Assembly: GCF_002117005.1 (NCBI RefSeq)
Contig: NZ_CP021023.1
Span: 2,900,995 to 2,964,994 of the forward strand
DNA from: Sedimentisphaera salicampi
GTDB taxonomy: Bacteria > Planctomycetota > Phycisphaerae > Sedimentisphaerales > Sedimentisphaeraceae
Direction of reading: 5' to 3'
DNA length: 64,000 nt
Position numbers and translations under genes: made by a program. Below are positions 46,701 through 54,357 of this stretch, piece after piece; position 1 is the stretch's first letter, and the number at the start of each line of letters is the position of its first letter. Below the pieces are notes generated by a model. That model ran no database searches and was not told the DNA's origin. It was given only the letters and a program-made list of their open reading frames with translations.

Positions 46701-46772
46701 CACAAATATCAGGATTTCCCCGGCCTTGAAAGCAAAAAAATGGAGCCTGATAAAGTGTTAGAAATGGAATAG
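43752..46772 (+). CDS. gspD: Type II secretion secretin GspD
   Basis: 1006 residues, longer than usual (about 650-750). Forms the outer-membrane gate of the type II system. N-terminal signal segment (FWSIAFLAALLVMSQHLLFAQ), then a Gln-rich low-complexity linker (about 75-200), an N0-like domain (about 214-300, IELVGKQLGLNYIYDQNKV), several N1-type domains with KH-like repeats up to about 700, and the secretin domain ending VPDSSTIILGGLIS, GSKVPILGDIPLVGGLF and LYVFVKANILRP. Ser- and Gln-rich insertions interrupt the N domains. First gene of the secretion cluster. Confidence 0.93.
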   Translation: MVKKYRSLKAKFWSIAFLAALLVMSQHLLFAQQNEEVSERQKSILERLDIELQEGETFDEAMMRARQERSSQKAGARAIQNKAAGQQGSDQQAAQTQQTEQNGSDQQGQNAQASQQELTPEQQEAMERNRQAMEKAMEFLKKARQQREEAKEKYPEKFEQKNQPQPSKQTQTKNTARQDGQTLKPIKQGDTVQAAELPAAKEAAEGDFDVPEIGDANKKLNLSVKLPEKVEITSLIELVGKQLGLNYIYDQNKVRGEVMLKVHNGKIKVKDLYGLLESVLKFRGFIMTRRGNLVTIVTKNEASELDPAIVEGDQDVKPGDVIITRVFKLDHINTDSAKKMLMSMKLGISIVDLPETRSLIVTGYSYRMPRIQKMLSLVDVAGEKRVFEYRRLEYTLASSLVDKVEALAQNLGTVDVTVSSSSSSQRQPVRRDSKGRIIPNKKNGSSSSTVGQGKTEGVYLDVDDRTNRILMIGTEEEIKEVEGLIEAFDVPKQDLRKIQQYDIEFVGAEVVIDALEQLGIVAGEQSSASRLATARRPRGSTQQKSNSPSNAVIEDAKEVLEDEPQVVLLETSNSLLVNATDEQHEKIHSIIGYIDVEPEEDAAPVKVYPLENQSVQDIEETLVEVVERIAKDKAEKAGLSGQSSAGGSSSSRGKIQKTSLSSKGAGNTEVTITGDEGTNSIIVYANKKDQDWIEKLITELDKKRPQVLIDVTLVEVSQKDEFEYDLDVATSKNGLDDTSGAISAPINAGNVALGNFLEGRWDTENDKFKGFYSDSDIQSLLTVMKKKNYGRIMAKPKLLVNDNQEGTIETTTTTYKPQTQTDYVGDENPTAVESQTWEAYNAGVNLTITPHISEGDLLRLEIKVNRTDFDYSTSSSTSERPYDEIKSDVKTVVTVPDSSTIILGGLISINQGKGGSKVPILGDIPLVGGLFKTVSNSDDQSKLYVFVKANILRPTSGTKTGLDDLLEQSELQRESFEEAEQNFHKYQDFPGLESKKMEPDKVLEME

Positions 46773-46816
46773 GTTCCGTTAGCAGTTTAAGGTCTATTTT
46801 AGAGTAAAAGATATTG

Positions 46817-47122
46817 ATGAGCAAATTAACCAAACAGCAGATATTTGAGAGACTTAACGAGGAATCGAAAAACCTGAAAAAGCAATTTTCGGTTTCGAGC
46901 TTAGGTTTATTCGGCTCGTTTGCACACAATCAGGCAGGCGAGGACAGCGATATTGATCTGCTCGTTCGGCTTGACAAACCGACATTCCGAAATTATATGG
47001 GCTTAAAGCATCATTTTGAAAAAGAATTCGGCAGAAAAGTTGACCTTGTAATGGAAGGTACAGTTAAGCCGCGTCTGCGCTGCAAAATAGACAGTGAGGT
47101 TGAATATGCCGAGGAATTTTAA
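46817..47122 (+). CDS. MNT-type nucleotidyltransferase (HEPN/MNT toxin-antitoxin partner)
   Basis: 101 residues. Minimal nucleotidyltransferase with the core GLFGSFAHNQAGEDSDIDLLV (shortened here: GSF, then DSDIDLLV) and a second Asp in KVDLVME. In intact HEPN/MNT modules the nucleotidyltransferase is the antitoxin that modifies the HEPN RNase. Here the overlapping HEPN gene is truncated, so the module is probably dead as a toxin system. ATG 46817 is preferred over TTG 46814. The gene sits between gspD and gspE, which is not normal for a secretion operon and suggests insertion. Confidence 0.8.
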   Translation: MSKLTKQQIFERLNEESKNLKKQFSVSSLGLFGSFAHNQAGEDSDIDLLVRLDKPTFRNYMGLKHHFEKEFGRKVDLVMEGTVKPRLRCKIDSEVEYAEEF

Positions 47123-47174
47123 AGTAAGGATTCAGGATATCTTGGACGCAGTCAATTTTTCGGCTGATGAATAA
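47106..47174 (+). pseudogene. Truncated HEPN-domain protein (remnant)
   Basis: ATG 47106 overlaps the end of the MNT gene by 17 bases, as is usual for such pairs, and opens with MPRNFKVRIQDILDA, the typical N-terminus of HEPN (DUF86) proteins. It stops at TAA 47172 after 22 codons, where about 110 are expected. The catalytic Arg-x4-6-His region is missing. The sequence following does not restore the frame. Confidence 0.65.
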
Positions 47175-47289
47175 TTTGCATCAGTTTATCGCCGAAATGC
47201 AGAATTATATTCAGAGTGAAGATAAAGAAGAAATATTTAGTACAGCAAATGAATTAGAAAAGATGTTAGTAACATTGGCAAAAAAATAA
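47167..47289 (+). CDS. Possible 40-residue small protein downstream of HEPN remnant
   Basis: ATG 47167 overlaps the HEPN remnant stop and opens a 40-codon helical, acidic frame (starts MNNLHQFIAEMQNYIQSED, ends LVTLAKK). It has no ribosome-binding site of its own. It may be decayed remains of the cassette or a small protein. Weak. Confidence 0.25.
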   Translation: MNNLHQFIAEMQNYIQSEDKEEIFSTANELEKMLVTLAKK

Positions 47290-47330
47290 AGGCAAGTATC
47301 GGCTAAGTGAAGTGGGCAAAGCATTCAGCT

Positions 47331-47362
47331 CCCTATTGCCTCGTGCCTCGTGCCTATTGCCT
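47331..47362. repeat. Low-complexity TATTGCC/TCGTGCC repeat
   Basis: Imperfect repeats of attgcc and tcgtgcc (CTATTGCCTCGTGCC, then TCGTGCCTATTGCC) between the HEPN/MNT remnant and gspE. The pattern is unlike its neighbours and marks the cassette boundary. Confidence 0.5.
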
Positions 47363-47382
47363 TATTCCTAACAGAAAAAAAT

Positions 47383-49080
47383 ATGAAAGAATTATTAGTA
47401 AACAAAGCTAGAGAAACGGGAATAGTTGACGGTGAGCTCCTTGAGCGTTATCTCGGGGAGAATTCCGGCGATCCCCGCCGCATAGATGATCTTGTTCTGG
47501 GCTGCCATAACTTCACAGAGGAATCGGTTCTCAAGCTTTTTGCAGAGGCCCTTGATATGCCTTTTGTTGAAGAGATACGCCCAACGGATGTGCCGGCAGA
47601 ATTCATCGATAATGTCCCTGCGGTTTATGCTCAGAATCATTATGTGGTAGCTGATTCGGGCGGCGGGGAAGGAATGCTTCGTGTGATAAGCTTCCAGCCG
47701 CTGAACTTCGAGGTTTACGACAACGTCTCCCGTATGACGGGCATGGAAGTGGAGCCGGCAATTTCCACAAAAACCAACATAACAGCAGCGATCGATGAAG
47801 CCTACGAGCAGAAAACAAGTGTTGCAGAGGAGGTGGCCGAGGAGCTTGATTCTCAGAATCTGGACAATTTGGTAAACGAGGTATCCAGCTCCGACGACCT
47901 TCTGGATGTTGTAAACCGCCCGCCGGTGATAAGGCTCGTGAATGATATATTCTTCCGTGCTCTTCAGATGCGGGCAAGCGATATACACATTCATCCGTTC
48001 GAGAACAAAATCCAGATCCGATACCGCATTGACGGCATACTCTACGACAGCCTCAGCCTCAACCGCAACGTACTTCCCTTGATTATCTCGCGTATCAAGG
48101 TTATGGCGGGGATGGATATCGCTGAGCGCCGCCTGCCCCAAGACGGGCGAACAGCCGTACGTCTCGGCCAGCGTGAGATAGACCTTCGTGTAAGCACTGT
48201 GCCCACCGCCTACGGCGAGCGGTGCGTGCTTCGTATTCTCGATAAGTCCAAAGGTGTTCTTCAGCTTGAAGACCTCGGCTTTATCGGAGAAGACCTCAAA
48301 ACATTCGATCAGCTCCTAAAGAAATCTCACGGAGTAATATTTGTTACCGGCCCCACGGGAAGCGGTAAGAGCACGAGCCTATATGCAGCTCTTCAGAGGA
48401 TTAATTCCTCCGAGAAGAACATTATGACAGTTGAAAATCCAATCGAGTATCAGCTCGAGGGCATAAGCCAGATGCAGGTGTCTGAGAAAAAGGGTATGAC
48501 TTTCGCAAACGCCCTTCGCCATATACTCAGGCAGGATCCTGATGTGATTATGGTGGGTGAGGTTCGTGATGAGCAGACTGCAAGAATGGCAATTCAGTCT
48601 TCGCTCACAGGACACCTTGTTTTCAGTACGCTCCATACAAACGATTCAGCAAGCTCTATGAGCAGGCTCATCGATTTGGGCGTGGAGCCGTATCTGGTGA
48701 GCTCTTCGATTATAGCAATAATGGCCCAGAGGCTTGCAAGGAGAATCTGCCCGAGCTGCAGGGTGGAATATCGCCCGAAGTCCCACGAGCTCCGCGAGCT
48801 CGGCCTCAGTGAATCCACAGACACCCATTTCTATATGGGCGAGGGATGCGAGAAATGCTTCAACACCGGCTACCGCGGCCGTATAGGGCTGTATGAGCTT
48901 CTGGTGGTAAACGAGGAGCTCCGCAGTATGGTATCGGATAATCTGCCTGCAGGGGTGCTGAAGAAGAAGGCCGTTGAGCAGGGACTCAAAACGCTTCGTA
49001 TGGACGGAGCTATGAAGGTGATGGCCGGCGATACGACCATATCAGAAGTTCTCAGGGTAACACAAACAGACCTGCTTTAA
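47383..49080 (+). CDS. gspE: Type II secretion ATPase GspE
   Basis: 565 residues from MKELLVNKARETG, which follows the low-complexity repeat; a GTG start inside the repeat is unlikely. There is no clear ribosome-binding site, which may reflect the upstream insertion. The N-terminal MshEN-like domain is followed by the ATPase core: Walker A GPTGSGKSTSLYAAL (Lys near 329), Asp box and Walker B VIMVGEVRDEQTA, and His box FSTLHTNDS. The zinc-binding CPSC...CEKC tetracysteine is intact. It powers pseudopilus assembly. Followed by gspF after 14 bp. Confidence 0.95.
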   Translation: MKELLVNKARETGIVDGELLERYLGENSGDPRRIDDLVLGCHNFTEESVLKLFAEALDMPFVEEIRPTDVPAEFIDNVPAVYAQNHYVVADSGGGEGMLRVISFQPLNFEVYDNVSRMTGMEVEPAISTKTNITAAIDEAYEQKTSVAEEVAEELDSQNLDNLVNEVSSSDDLLDVVNRPPVIRLVNDIFFRALQMRASDIHIHPFENKIQIRYRIDGILYDSLSLNRNVLPLIISRIKVMAGMDIAERRLPQDGRTAVRLGQREIDLRVSTVPTAYGERCVLRILDKSKGVLQLEDLGFIGEDLKTFDQLLKKSHGVIFVTGPTGSGKSTSLYAALQRINSSEKNIMTVENPIEYQLEGISQMQVSEKKGMTFANALRHILRQDPDVIMVGEVRDEQTARMAIQSSLTGHLVFSTLHTNDSASSMSRLIDLGVEPYLVSSSIIAIMAQRLARRICPSCRVEYRPKSHELRELGLSESTDTHFYMGEGCEKCFNTGYRGRIGLYELLVVNEELRSMVSDNLPAGVLKKKAVEQGLKTLRMDGAMKVMAGDTTISEVLRVTQTDLL

Positions 49081-49094
49081 TACCGGAGAATCTT

Positions 49095-50309
49095 ATGCCT
49101 CGCTACAGTTATACTGCATACAACCAGAACAGCAAGAAACAGAAAGGAACAGTTTCTGCGGAGAATTCCTATGATGCCCGCAAGCAGCTTAGAAACCGCG
49201 GTCTTCATCCGCTCAAGGTGGAGGAAGTTAGAGGCGAGGGCGGCAGCGAGGGATTCAGCCTCAAGCCCACAAACCCTTCCAAGCTTGTAGGAGAATTCTC
49301 TAAGGAGCTTTCCCTTCTGCTGAAATCCGGCATCAAGCTAACAGACGGGATAGGGGTTCTCTCCGAGCAGCAGTCTCATTCGGGCTTCAAGAACGCACTT
49401 TCCGATATAAGAGAGCGTGTGGTGAGCGGAGAATCTTTTGCAGAGGCGGTTAAAGATTATCCGCAGTATTTTGATGTGATTTATGTTAATATGGCGAGGG
49501 TGGGTGAATATACTGGCCGTTTTGCGGAAAATCTTGCTTCGGTTGCAAATTTTATGGAAAAGCGCCAGAAGATGCAGTCCCGCCTTGCTACGGCTATGAT
49601 ATACCCTGCAATACTGATCACATTCGGCATAGGGCTGATGATCTTCTTCACAAGCTTTGTTATTCCAAAAATGGCCACTCAGCTCCAGAAAATGAATCAG
49701 GAGCTGCCCGCTGTTACCAAAGGGGTGATTGCTGTCAGTGAGGTGATCACTAATCTCAAAGCTGTTCTTGCTATTGTGGTGGTGCTGGTGCTTATTGGGC
49801 TTTTGTTCAAGTATATTTTGAGAACAAGCAGGGGGAAGCTGCTTTTCGACAGGCTCGTTGTCAATATGCCTGTTACGGGAAAACTGATGCGTGAGAGCAT
49901 TGCAGCCCGCTTTGCAATGACCCTCTCGGAGCTGCTTCGTTCCGGGCTGCCTGTGGCAGAATCGCTCAAGGTGGTCTCAGATGTTACAAGAAATATGGTG
50001 ATGGTGAAGGCCATTGGCGAATCAAGAGACAGAATTATGACGGGCTCAAGCATTGCCGCTCCGCTGAAAGACAGCGGAATACTCGACAGAACTACCGCCC
50101 ATATGGTGGAGGTAGGCGAGAAAAGCGGTGAGCTGGAACTGATGCTCCAGAATGTGGGGCAGAAGCTTGAGGCCTCTACAGACACATTTATTGAAAGACT
50201 GAATGCAATAATAGAGCCGGTGATTATTATTTTTATAGCTGCCGGCATTGCTACACTTGCCCTTGCGATGATTTTACCGATTGTCCGGTTTACAACTGGG
50301 CAGATCTGA
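49095..50309 (+). CDS. gspF: Type II secretion inner-membrane protein GspF
   Basis: 404 residues. N-terminal YSYTAYNQNSKKQKGTVSA, two T2SSF domains (first LSLLLKSGIKLTDGIGVL, second TLSELLRSGLPVAESLKVV), and three membrane segments including ILITFGIGLMIFFTSFVIP and the C-terminal IIFIAAGIATLALAMILPI. GGAGAAT precedes the ATG. Standard platform protein of the secretion machine. Confidence 0.95.
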   Translation: MPRYSYTAYNQNSKKQKGTVSAENSYDARKQLRNRGLHPLKVEEVRGEGGSEGFSLKPTNPSKLVGEFSKELSLLLKSGIKLTDGIGVLSEQQSHSGFKNALSDIRERVVSGESFAEAVKDYPQYFDVIYVNMARVGEYTGRFAENLASVANFMEKRQKMQSRLATAMIYPAILITFGIGLMIFFTSFVIPKMATQLQKMNQELPAVTKGVIAVSEVITNLKAVLAIVVVLVLIGLLFKYILRTSRGKLLFDRLVVNMPVTGKLMRESIAARFAMTLSELLRSGLPVAESLKVVSDVTRNMVMVKAIGESRDRIMTGSSIAAPLKDSGILDRTTAHMVEVGEKSGELELMLQNVGQKLEASTDTFIERLNAIIEPVIIIFIAAGIATLALAMILPIVRFTTGQI

Positions 50310-50354
50310 GGCAGTTTGATTTGTATTAAAATTAACAAAAAAGGAGTATATAAA

Positions 50355-50789
50355 ATGAAAAAACGTAAGATGAATAAAGGCTTCTCGCTTGTTGAGGTTA
50401 TGGCGGCTCTGATTATCATCGGCCTGCTTACAGCGATTGTTGCTCAGAACTTCCTCGCCCAGACAGACAAGGCGAGAGTTAAGCAGACCAAAGCCAATCT
50501 AAAGATGCTTCATAATGCTGTTTCGCAGTTCAAGCTTGATACTGGAAGATATCCTTCTGCAGATGAAGGCCTGAGCGTGCTCGTGGAAGAGCCTGCAGAT
50601 GTGCAGGGCTGGAATCCCAGCGGATACCTCCAGACCACTGACCTGCCTACCGATGCATGGGGGAATGAATTCTTCTATCAGGAATACCCCGAGAGCGGCA
50701 AGCCGTTTGTGATTATCAGCTTTGGAGCCGACGGCGAGGCCGGCGGAGAGGGCTACGATGCAGACCTTTATTCCACAGATGCAAACTGA
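50355..50789 (+). CDS. gspG: Major pseudopilin GspG
   Basis: 144 residues, normal length. Prepilin-peptidase site KGFSLVEVMAALIIIGLL with Glu+5, then the GspG-specific C-terminal region (TGRYPSADEGLSVLVEEP, PTDAWGNEFFYQ, ISFGADGEAGGEGYDADL with the Ca-binding Asp residues). AAGGAG 8 nt upstream of ATG 50355 fixes the start. A 94-bp gap separates it from gspH. No prepilin peptidase (gspO) lies in the window. Confidence 0.95.
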   Translation: MKKRKMNKGFSLVEVMAALIIIGLLTAIVAQNFLAQTDKARVKQTKANLKMLHNAVSQFKLDTGRYPSADEGLSVLVEEPADVQGWNPSGYLQTTDLPTDAWGNEFFYQEYPESGKPFVIISFGADGEAGGEGYDADLYSTDAN

Positions 50790-50883
50790 ATTAGGGCAGA
50801 TAACGCCTGCTTCCCGAAATCACAATGCCGGCAGGTAATATCTGCGGGAAACGTTTTTCGGGCAGCCGGTGAATGGTGAGATT

Positions 50884-51450
50884 ATGAAAGGATCCCCGAA
50901 AAACATTCTTGGTTTTTCTCTTGTTGAAATGATGATGTGCCTTGTGGTAGTGGGGCTCATAACGGGGATTGTTATATACGCCTCAAACACACTTTCAACA
51001 AGCGCAAGATTTCAGAGACAGGCGTATCACATACTTGAAACTTTCAGGGAAGCATCAATCGCTGCTTCTCAGTCAGACCGCCGCTACGGCGTGATGTTTG
51101 ATTTTATCAATTTTGAATACGTTCTTTACGAAATAAATACAGACCAGCCCTACAGCAAGGGCTTCGAAACCCTTAGAGAAGAGGACATACTTGAATCACG
51201 CAGCTTCAATGATTACTGCGAGCTTCTGTATGTTCAGTTCGACGACGGCGAATACATAGACAGCACCTCTGAGCAGGGCAAGGCCCTGTTCCTTGTTGGC
51301 AAAGGGGGCTGGGACTACGGCGGGAAGGTAGTTCTTTCCGATATTGAAGGGAATCTTCATTCTATTGTAGTAAACAGGCTCGGAAACAATCCTGAGCTTC
51401 TCGAGGGAGACGTTCAGCTTTTAGAGCCGGCGTATGATTTGAGCTTTTGA
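50884..51450 (+). CDS. gspH: Minor pseudopilin GspH
   Basis: 188 residues. Class III signal LGFSLVEMMMCLVVVGLITG, then a GspH-like beta domain (FREASIAASQSDRRYGVMFDF). The start is set at ATG 50884 (GGTGAG upstream); a GTG at 50869 is possible. The stop overlaps the gspI start (TGATG). Confidence 0.85.
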   Translation: MKGSPKNILGFSLVEMMMCLVVVGLITGIVIYASNTLSTSARFQRQAYHILETFREASIAASQSDRRYGVMFDFINFEYVLYEINTDQPYSKGFETLREEDILESRSFNDYCELLYVQFDDGEYIDSTSEQGKALFLVGKGGWDYGGKVVLSDIEGNLHSIVVNRLGNNPELLEGDVQLLEPAYDLSF

Positions 51451-52121
51451 TGAAAACTTTGAGCCAAAACAGAAAAGCCTTTACGCTCCTTGAATCTATG
51501 GCAGCATTGTTTGTAATGGGAATCGTAACCACGGGGGTTATGGTTACTATCTCAAACTGCATCGATTCAATGACAGATATGCGTCTAGAGCAGGAGGCTG
51601 TGAAGCTCGCAAGAGAGAATATGGAATATCTCCTTGCAGAGAAGGATGTGCGCGAGTATGTCGAAAGCGGGGTGGATGAATACAATCCGAATCTCAGCTG
51701 GGAGATGGGCTATGAGGTGAAAACCTTTCCCGAAACAGATCAGCAGTGGATTAAGGCTTTTTCTATGGTCGAATTCTACAACAGCGATAATGAGCTTGAC
51801 AGTGTGGAGCTGGAAAACTGGCTTGCAAAGCTGAGTATGAGAGAGTCTCAGCAGCTTGAAGAGCAGCGCCAGTTAGAGCAGGAGTATCTCGATCAGCTTG
51901 CAGAAGACGATTCCGAGTATTCAGATGAGCAGAAAGATGGACAGAGCTCGCAGGAAGAATCTCAAGCTCAAGGTGAAGACCGAGATGCTCGAAACGACAG
52001 CGACGAAGACTCAGACTCCCCCAGCTCCCAGCAGGACTCAGAATCTGGGCAGCGACAGCCTCAAAGCGATTTTGAGAATCTCAAGGATGAAGTAATGAAT
52101 ATGTTCGGAGGGCAGGAATGA
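51450..52121 (+). CDS. gspI: Minor pseudopilin GspI with acidic Gln-rich extension
   Basis: 223 residues, where GspI is usually about 125. Prepilin signal RKAFTLLESMAALFVMGIV, then a GspI-like domain (CIDSMTDMRLEQEAVKLARENME). From about residue 130 it becomes a Gln/Glu/Ser/Asp-rich low-complexity tail. The stop overlaps the gspJ start. The tail is unexplained. Confidence 0.85.
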   Translation: MKTLSQNRKAFTLLESMAALFVMGIVTTGVMVTISNCIDSMTDMRLEQEAVKLARENMEYLLAEKDVREYVESGVDEYNPNLSWEMGYEVKTFPETDQQWIKAFSMVEFYNSDNELDSVELENWLAKLSMRESQQLEEQRQLEQEYLDQLAEDDSEYSDEQKDGQSSQEESQAQGEDRDARNDSDEDSDSPSSQQDSESGQRQPQSDFENLKDEVMNMFGGQE

Positions 52122-52960
52122 GAAAAGGCCTTACTCTTCTTGAACTTCTTGCAGCTCTCGCTGTTACCTCAATTATTCTAATCACGATGGTAACGCTTTT
52201 GTATGCCTCTCAGAATACGCTGAAAACGATTAACACAGAGCTGGACGAAAGCACAAGGTCGCAGGAAGTTTTGCAGAAAATTGCAGAGGATATAAACGAA
52301 TTTGCCGCTGAAGGGGAGAATGTAACGTTCAAGCTTGAATCAAAAAATACGCCGGAAGGATTGCTCTACAGATTCGAAATGATCAACTATTTCAACACCA
52401 GTTCTAATCAGAAGGATGTTTTCAAAAAGGTAGTTTGGCAGAGTGATTTTGATGTTATGCTCGGCACATTCGTTATCTACAGAAGCAGAAGCGGGATGAA
52501 GCTTGAAGACAGCGTCGTAAGCACTGAACAGCAGCAGAACCCGGAAAGAGAAATATACGTGCCCGTAACTACCGGCGCCACATACTTCAGCATTCAGGCC
52601 TACGATAATGACAACCTGCTTGATGAGTGGAAAGATGATAATATGCCGGGCGCTATGTTTATTGGCATATCCTTCGCTCCGCCCGTGGAGCTTATAACAG
52701 GCGAGGTGGTTGTGCCAGAGGAAGACCGCTCATACAGAACAGTATCTGTGAGCAGATCCAGAAACTACGACTTCAAGTTTGTGGAGAAAGATCTGGAAGC
52801 GGAGTATGAGGAGCTTCTCGAAGAAGATGAAGAAGAATCTGAAAGCGAGCAGGACCCTGAGGCTCAGGAAAAAGCGGGCAGAGAAGACAATCCGGAAATC
52901 CCTGCTTCCGGATCTGACAGTGCAGGTGGTGAATCTGAAGCATTAGAGAGGGGCGAATGA
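52118..52960 (+). CDS. gspJ: Minor pseudopilin GspJ with acidic extension
   Basis: 280 residues, longer than the usual 200. Prepilin signal KGLTLLELLAALAVTSIIL, a GspJ-like beta domain including ATYFSIQAYD, and a C-terminal acidic Glu/Ser-rich tail (EEDEEESESEQDPEAQEK). Starts and stops overlap neighbours by four bases. Confidence 0.85.
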   Translation: MRKGLTLLELLAALAVTSIILITMVTLLYASQNTLKTINTELDESTRSQEVLQKIAEDINEFAAEGENVTFKLESKNTPEGLLYRFEMINYFNTSSNQKDVFKKVVWQSDFDVMLGTFVIYRSRSGMKLEDSVVSTEQQQNPEREIYVPVTTGATYFSIQAYDNDNLLDEWKDDNMPGAMFIGISFAPPVELITGEVVVPEEDRSYRTVSVSRSRNYDFKFVEKDLEAEYEELLEEDEEESESEQDPEAQEKAGREDNPEIPASGSDSAGGESEALERGE

Positions 52961-54327
52961 AAAGACGCGGCTCAGGAAACAGAAAAGCAGCAGCGCTTAT
53001 CATTACAATGATGGCAATGGCCGTTCTTGTTTCGATGAGCTATGTTACTGTATCCAAGCTTCTTTCGCGTGAAAGGCGCCACAACTACATTGTAAACTAT
53101 ATGAAGGCAAACTATGCCTGCGATTCTGCAACCAGATACGCCGAGAACCGGTTCAACAACAGCGTTGATTTGGATCTCAAAAGCAGAAGATACCTCCCCG
53201 ATTTTTCTGATTTGTTTATGCAGGATACTGAGCAGTATCAGTTTATGCTTTCTCAATTCGCCGAATCGCTCGCTCAGCGAAAATCAGAACGCTATGAGCA
53301 TTACGTTCAGACAGGCGAATTCGAAATTGAAACCGCCCGCGGAGAAACAGAGCTCTTGATTGATGAGCTGATAAACGAAGGCAAGGGCAGTTCAGGGGAG
53401 TTTGCCGAGAGCAGCGGAGATTCTTCGCTTTCAACCAACGCAGCCAAGGCAAGGACTCTCGCTTCTGCTGTTGACCCGTCAAAGCTTTCTGTCCCAGGGC
53501 CTTACGGCCCGAAATGGCCTAATATTATTGAGCCCGTAGAGATGGAGCTTTCCGAGGCAGAGATTAAGATTACCATTGAAGATGAAAACGCAAAATATCC
53601 GGTTGTATGGGCTTTGAGCAACAAAAAGGGCAATACAAGGGAAACAGAAGCTTCCACACAGATCTTCACCGAATGGATGGGTATGGACGAGCAAACGAGG
53701 AAAAGTTTTTTTGAGTCTCTCGAACAGGCGCGGGAGGTTAAGCCCTTCCAGATTGATATGGACCCGGGATACGTTACGAAAAAGGAAAAATTCAAGACCC
53801 GTTCGGTAGTGCGTGATAAAGACGGGAAGCGGAAATCCGTGTTTAAAACAAGATATCGCACGCGAAGGGTTCCAAGGGGACAGAATTCCCTGTATATGGA
53901 TTTTATGTATGTTCTCAAGGGTCATCTGGATATCCAGAGGCTCAAACAAAATTACATCTCCGACGAATACAGAAACGAAAATATTGCAAAATACCTCGGC
54001 CTCTGGGGCACTAAAAGAGTGAATGTAAACACTGCCCCAAGGCAGGTGCTTGAGGCCCTCTTTGTTTATGGCGGCGATGAGGTAGATTTGGCCGATGCCG
54101 TGATAGCGGAGAGGTATCAGGAGCCTTTCAGGAGCTTTGACGACTTAAGAGATCGGCTCTACAGCTATGCCGATTCGCTTGATAAAGTTGAAGACAGAGT
54201 TCTGTGCAGAAGTATATGCTGGTCTGTCCATATTGAGGCTGTTTCGGGCAATGCCTCAGCCCGCTCTACAACTGCCTTTATGAGGGATAAAAAAAGATAT
54301 GTTAAGATTGCAACAGTTTATGAATAA
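52957..54327 (+). CDS. gspK: Minor pseudopilin GspK
   Basis: 456 residues. N-terminal segment KAAALIITMMAMAVLVSMSYVT resembles the GspK leader. The C-terminal KRVNVNTAPRQVLEALF helix-hairpin-helix-like motif and IAERYQEPFRSFDDLRDRL are characteristic of GspK. A Ser-rich middle region and an SRXX-type basic stretch separate the two. Caps the pseudopilus with GspI and GspJ in characterised systems. Confidence 0.85.
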   Translation: MKRRGSGNRKAAALIITMMAMAVLVSMSYVTVSKLLSRERRHNYIVNYMKANYACDSATRYAENRFNNSVDLDLKSRRYLPDFSDLFMQDTEQYQFMLSQFAESLAQRKSERYEHYVQTGEFEIETARGETELLIDELINEGKGSSGEFAESSGDSSLSTNAAKARTLASAVDPSKLSVPGPYGPKWPNIIEPVEMELSEAEIKITIEDENAKYPVVWALSNKKGNTRETEASTQIFTEWMGMDEQTRKSFFESLEQAREVKPFQIDMDPGYVTKKEKFKTRSVVRDKDGKRKSVFKTRYRTRRVPRGQNSLYMDFMYVLKGHLDIQRLKQNYISDEYRNENIAKYLGLWGTKRVNVNTAPRQVLEALFVYGGDEVDLADAVIAERYQEPFRSFDDLRDRLYSYADSLDKVEDRVLCRSICWSVHIEAVSGNASARSTTAFMRDKKRYVKIATVYE

Positions 54328-54357
54328 TAAGCTGCTATTTTTATTTGGAGCTGAAAA

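Noticed and set aside
46817-47174. Active HEPN/MNT toxin-antitoxin system
   Set aside because: The HEPN toxin stops after 22 codons and lacks its catalytic motif.
49697-50419. 240-codon minus-strand frame opposite gspF/gspG
   Set aside because: Ile/Ser/Thr-rich shadow spanning two real genes; no start signal.
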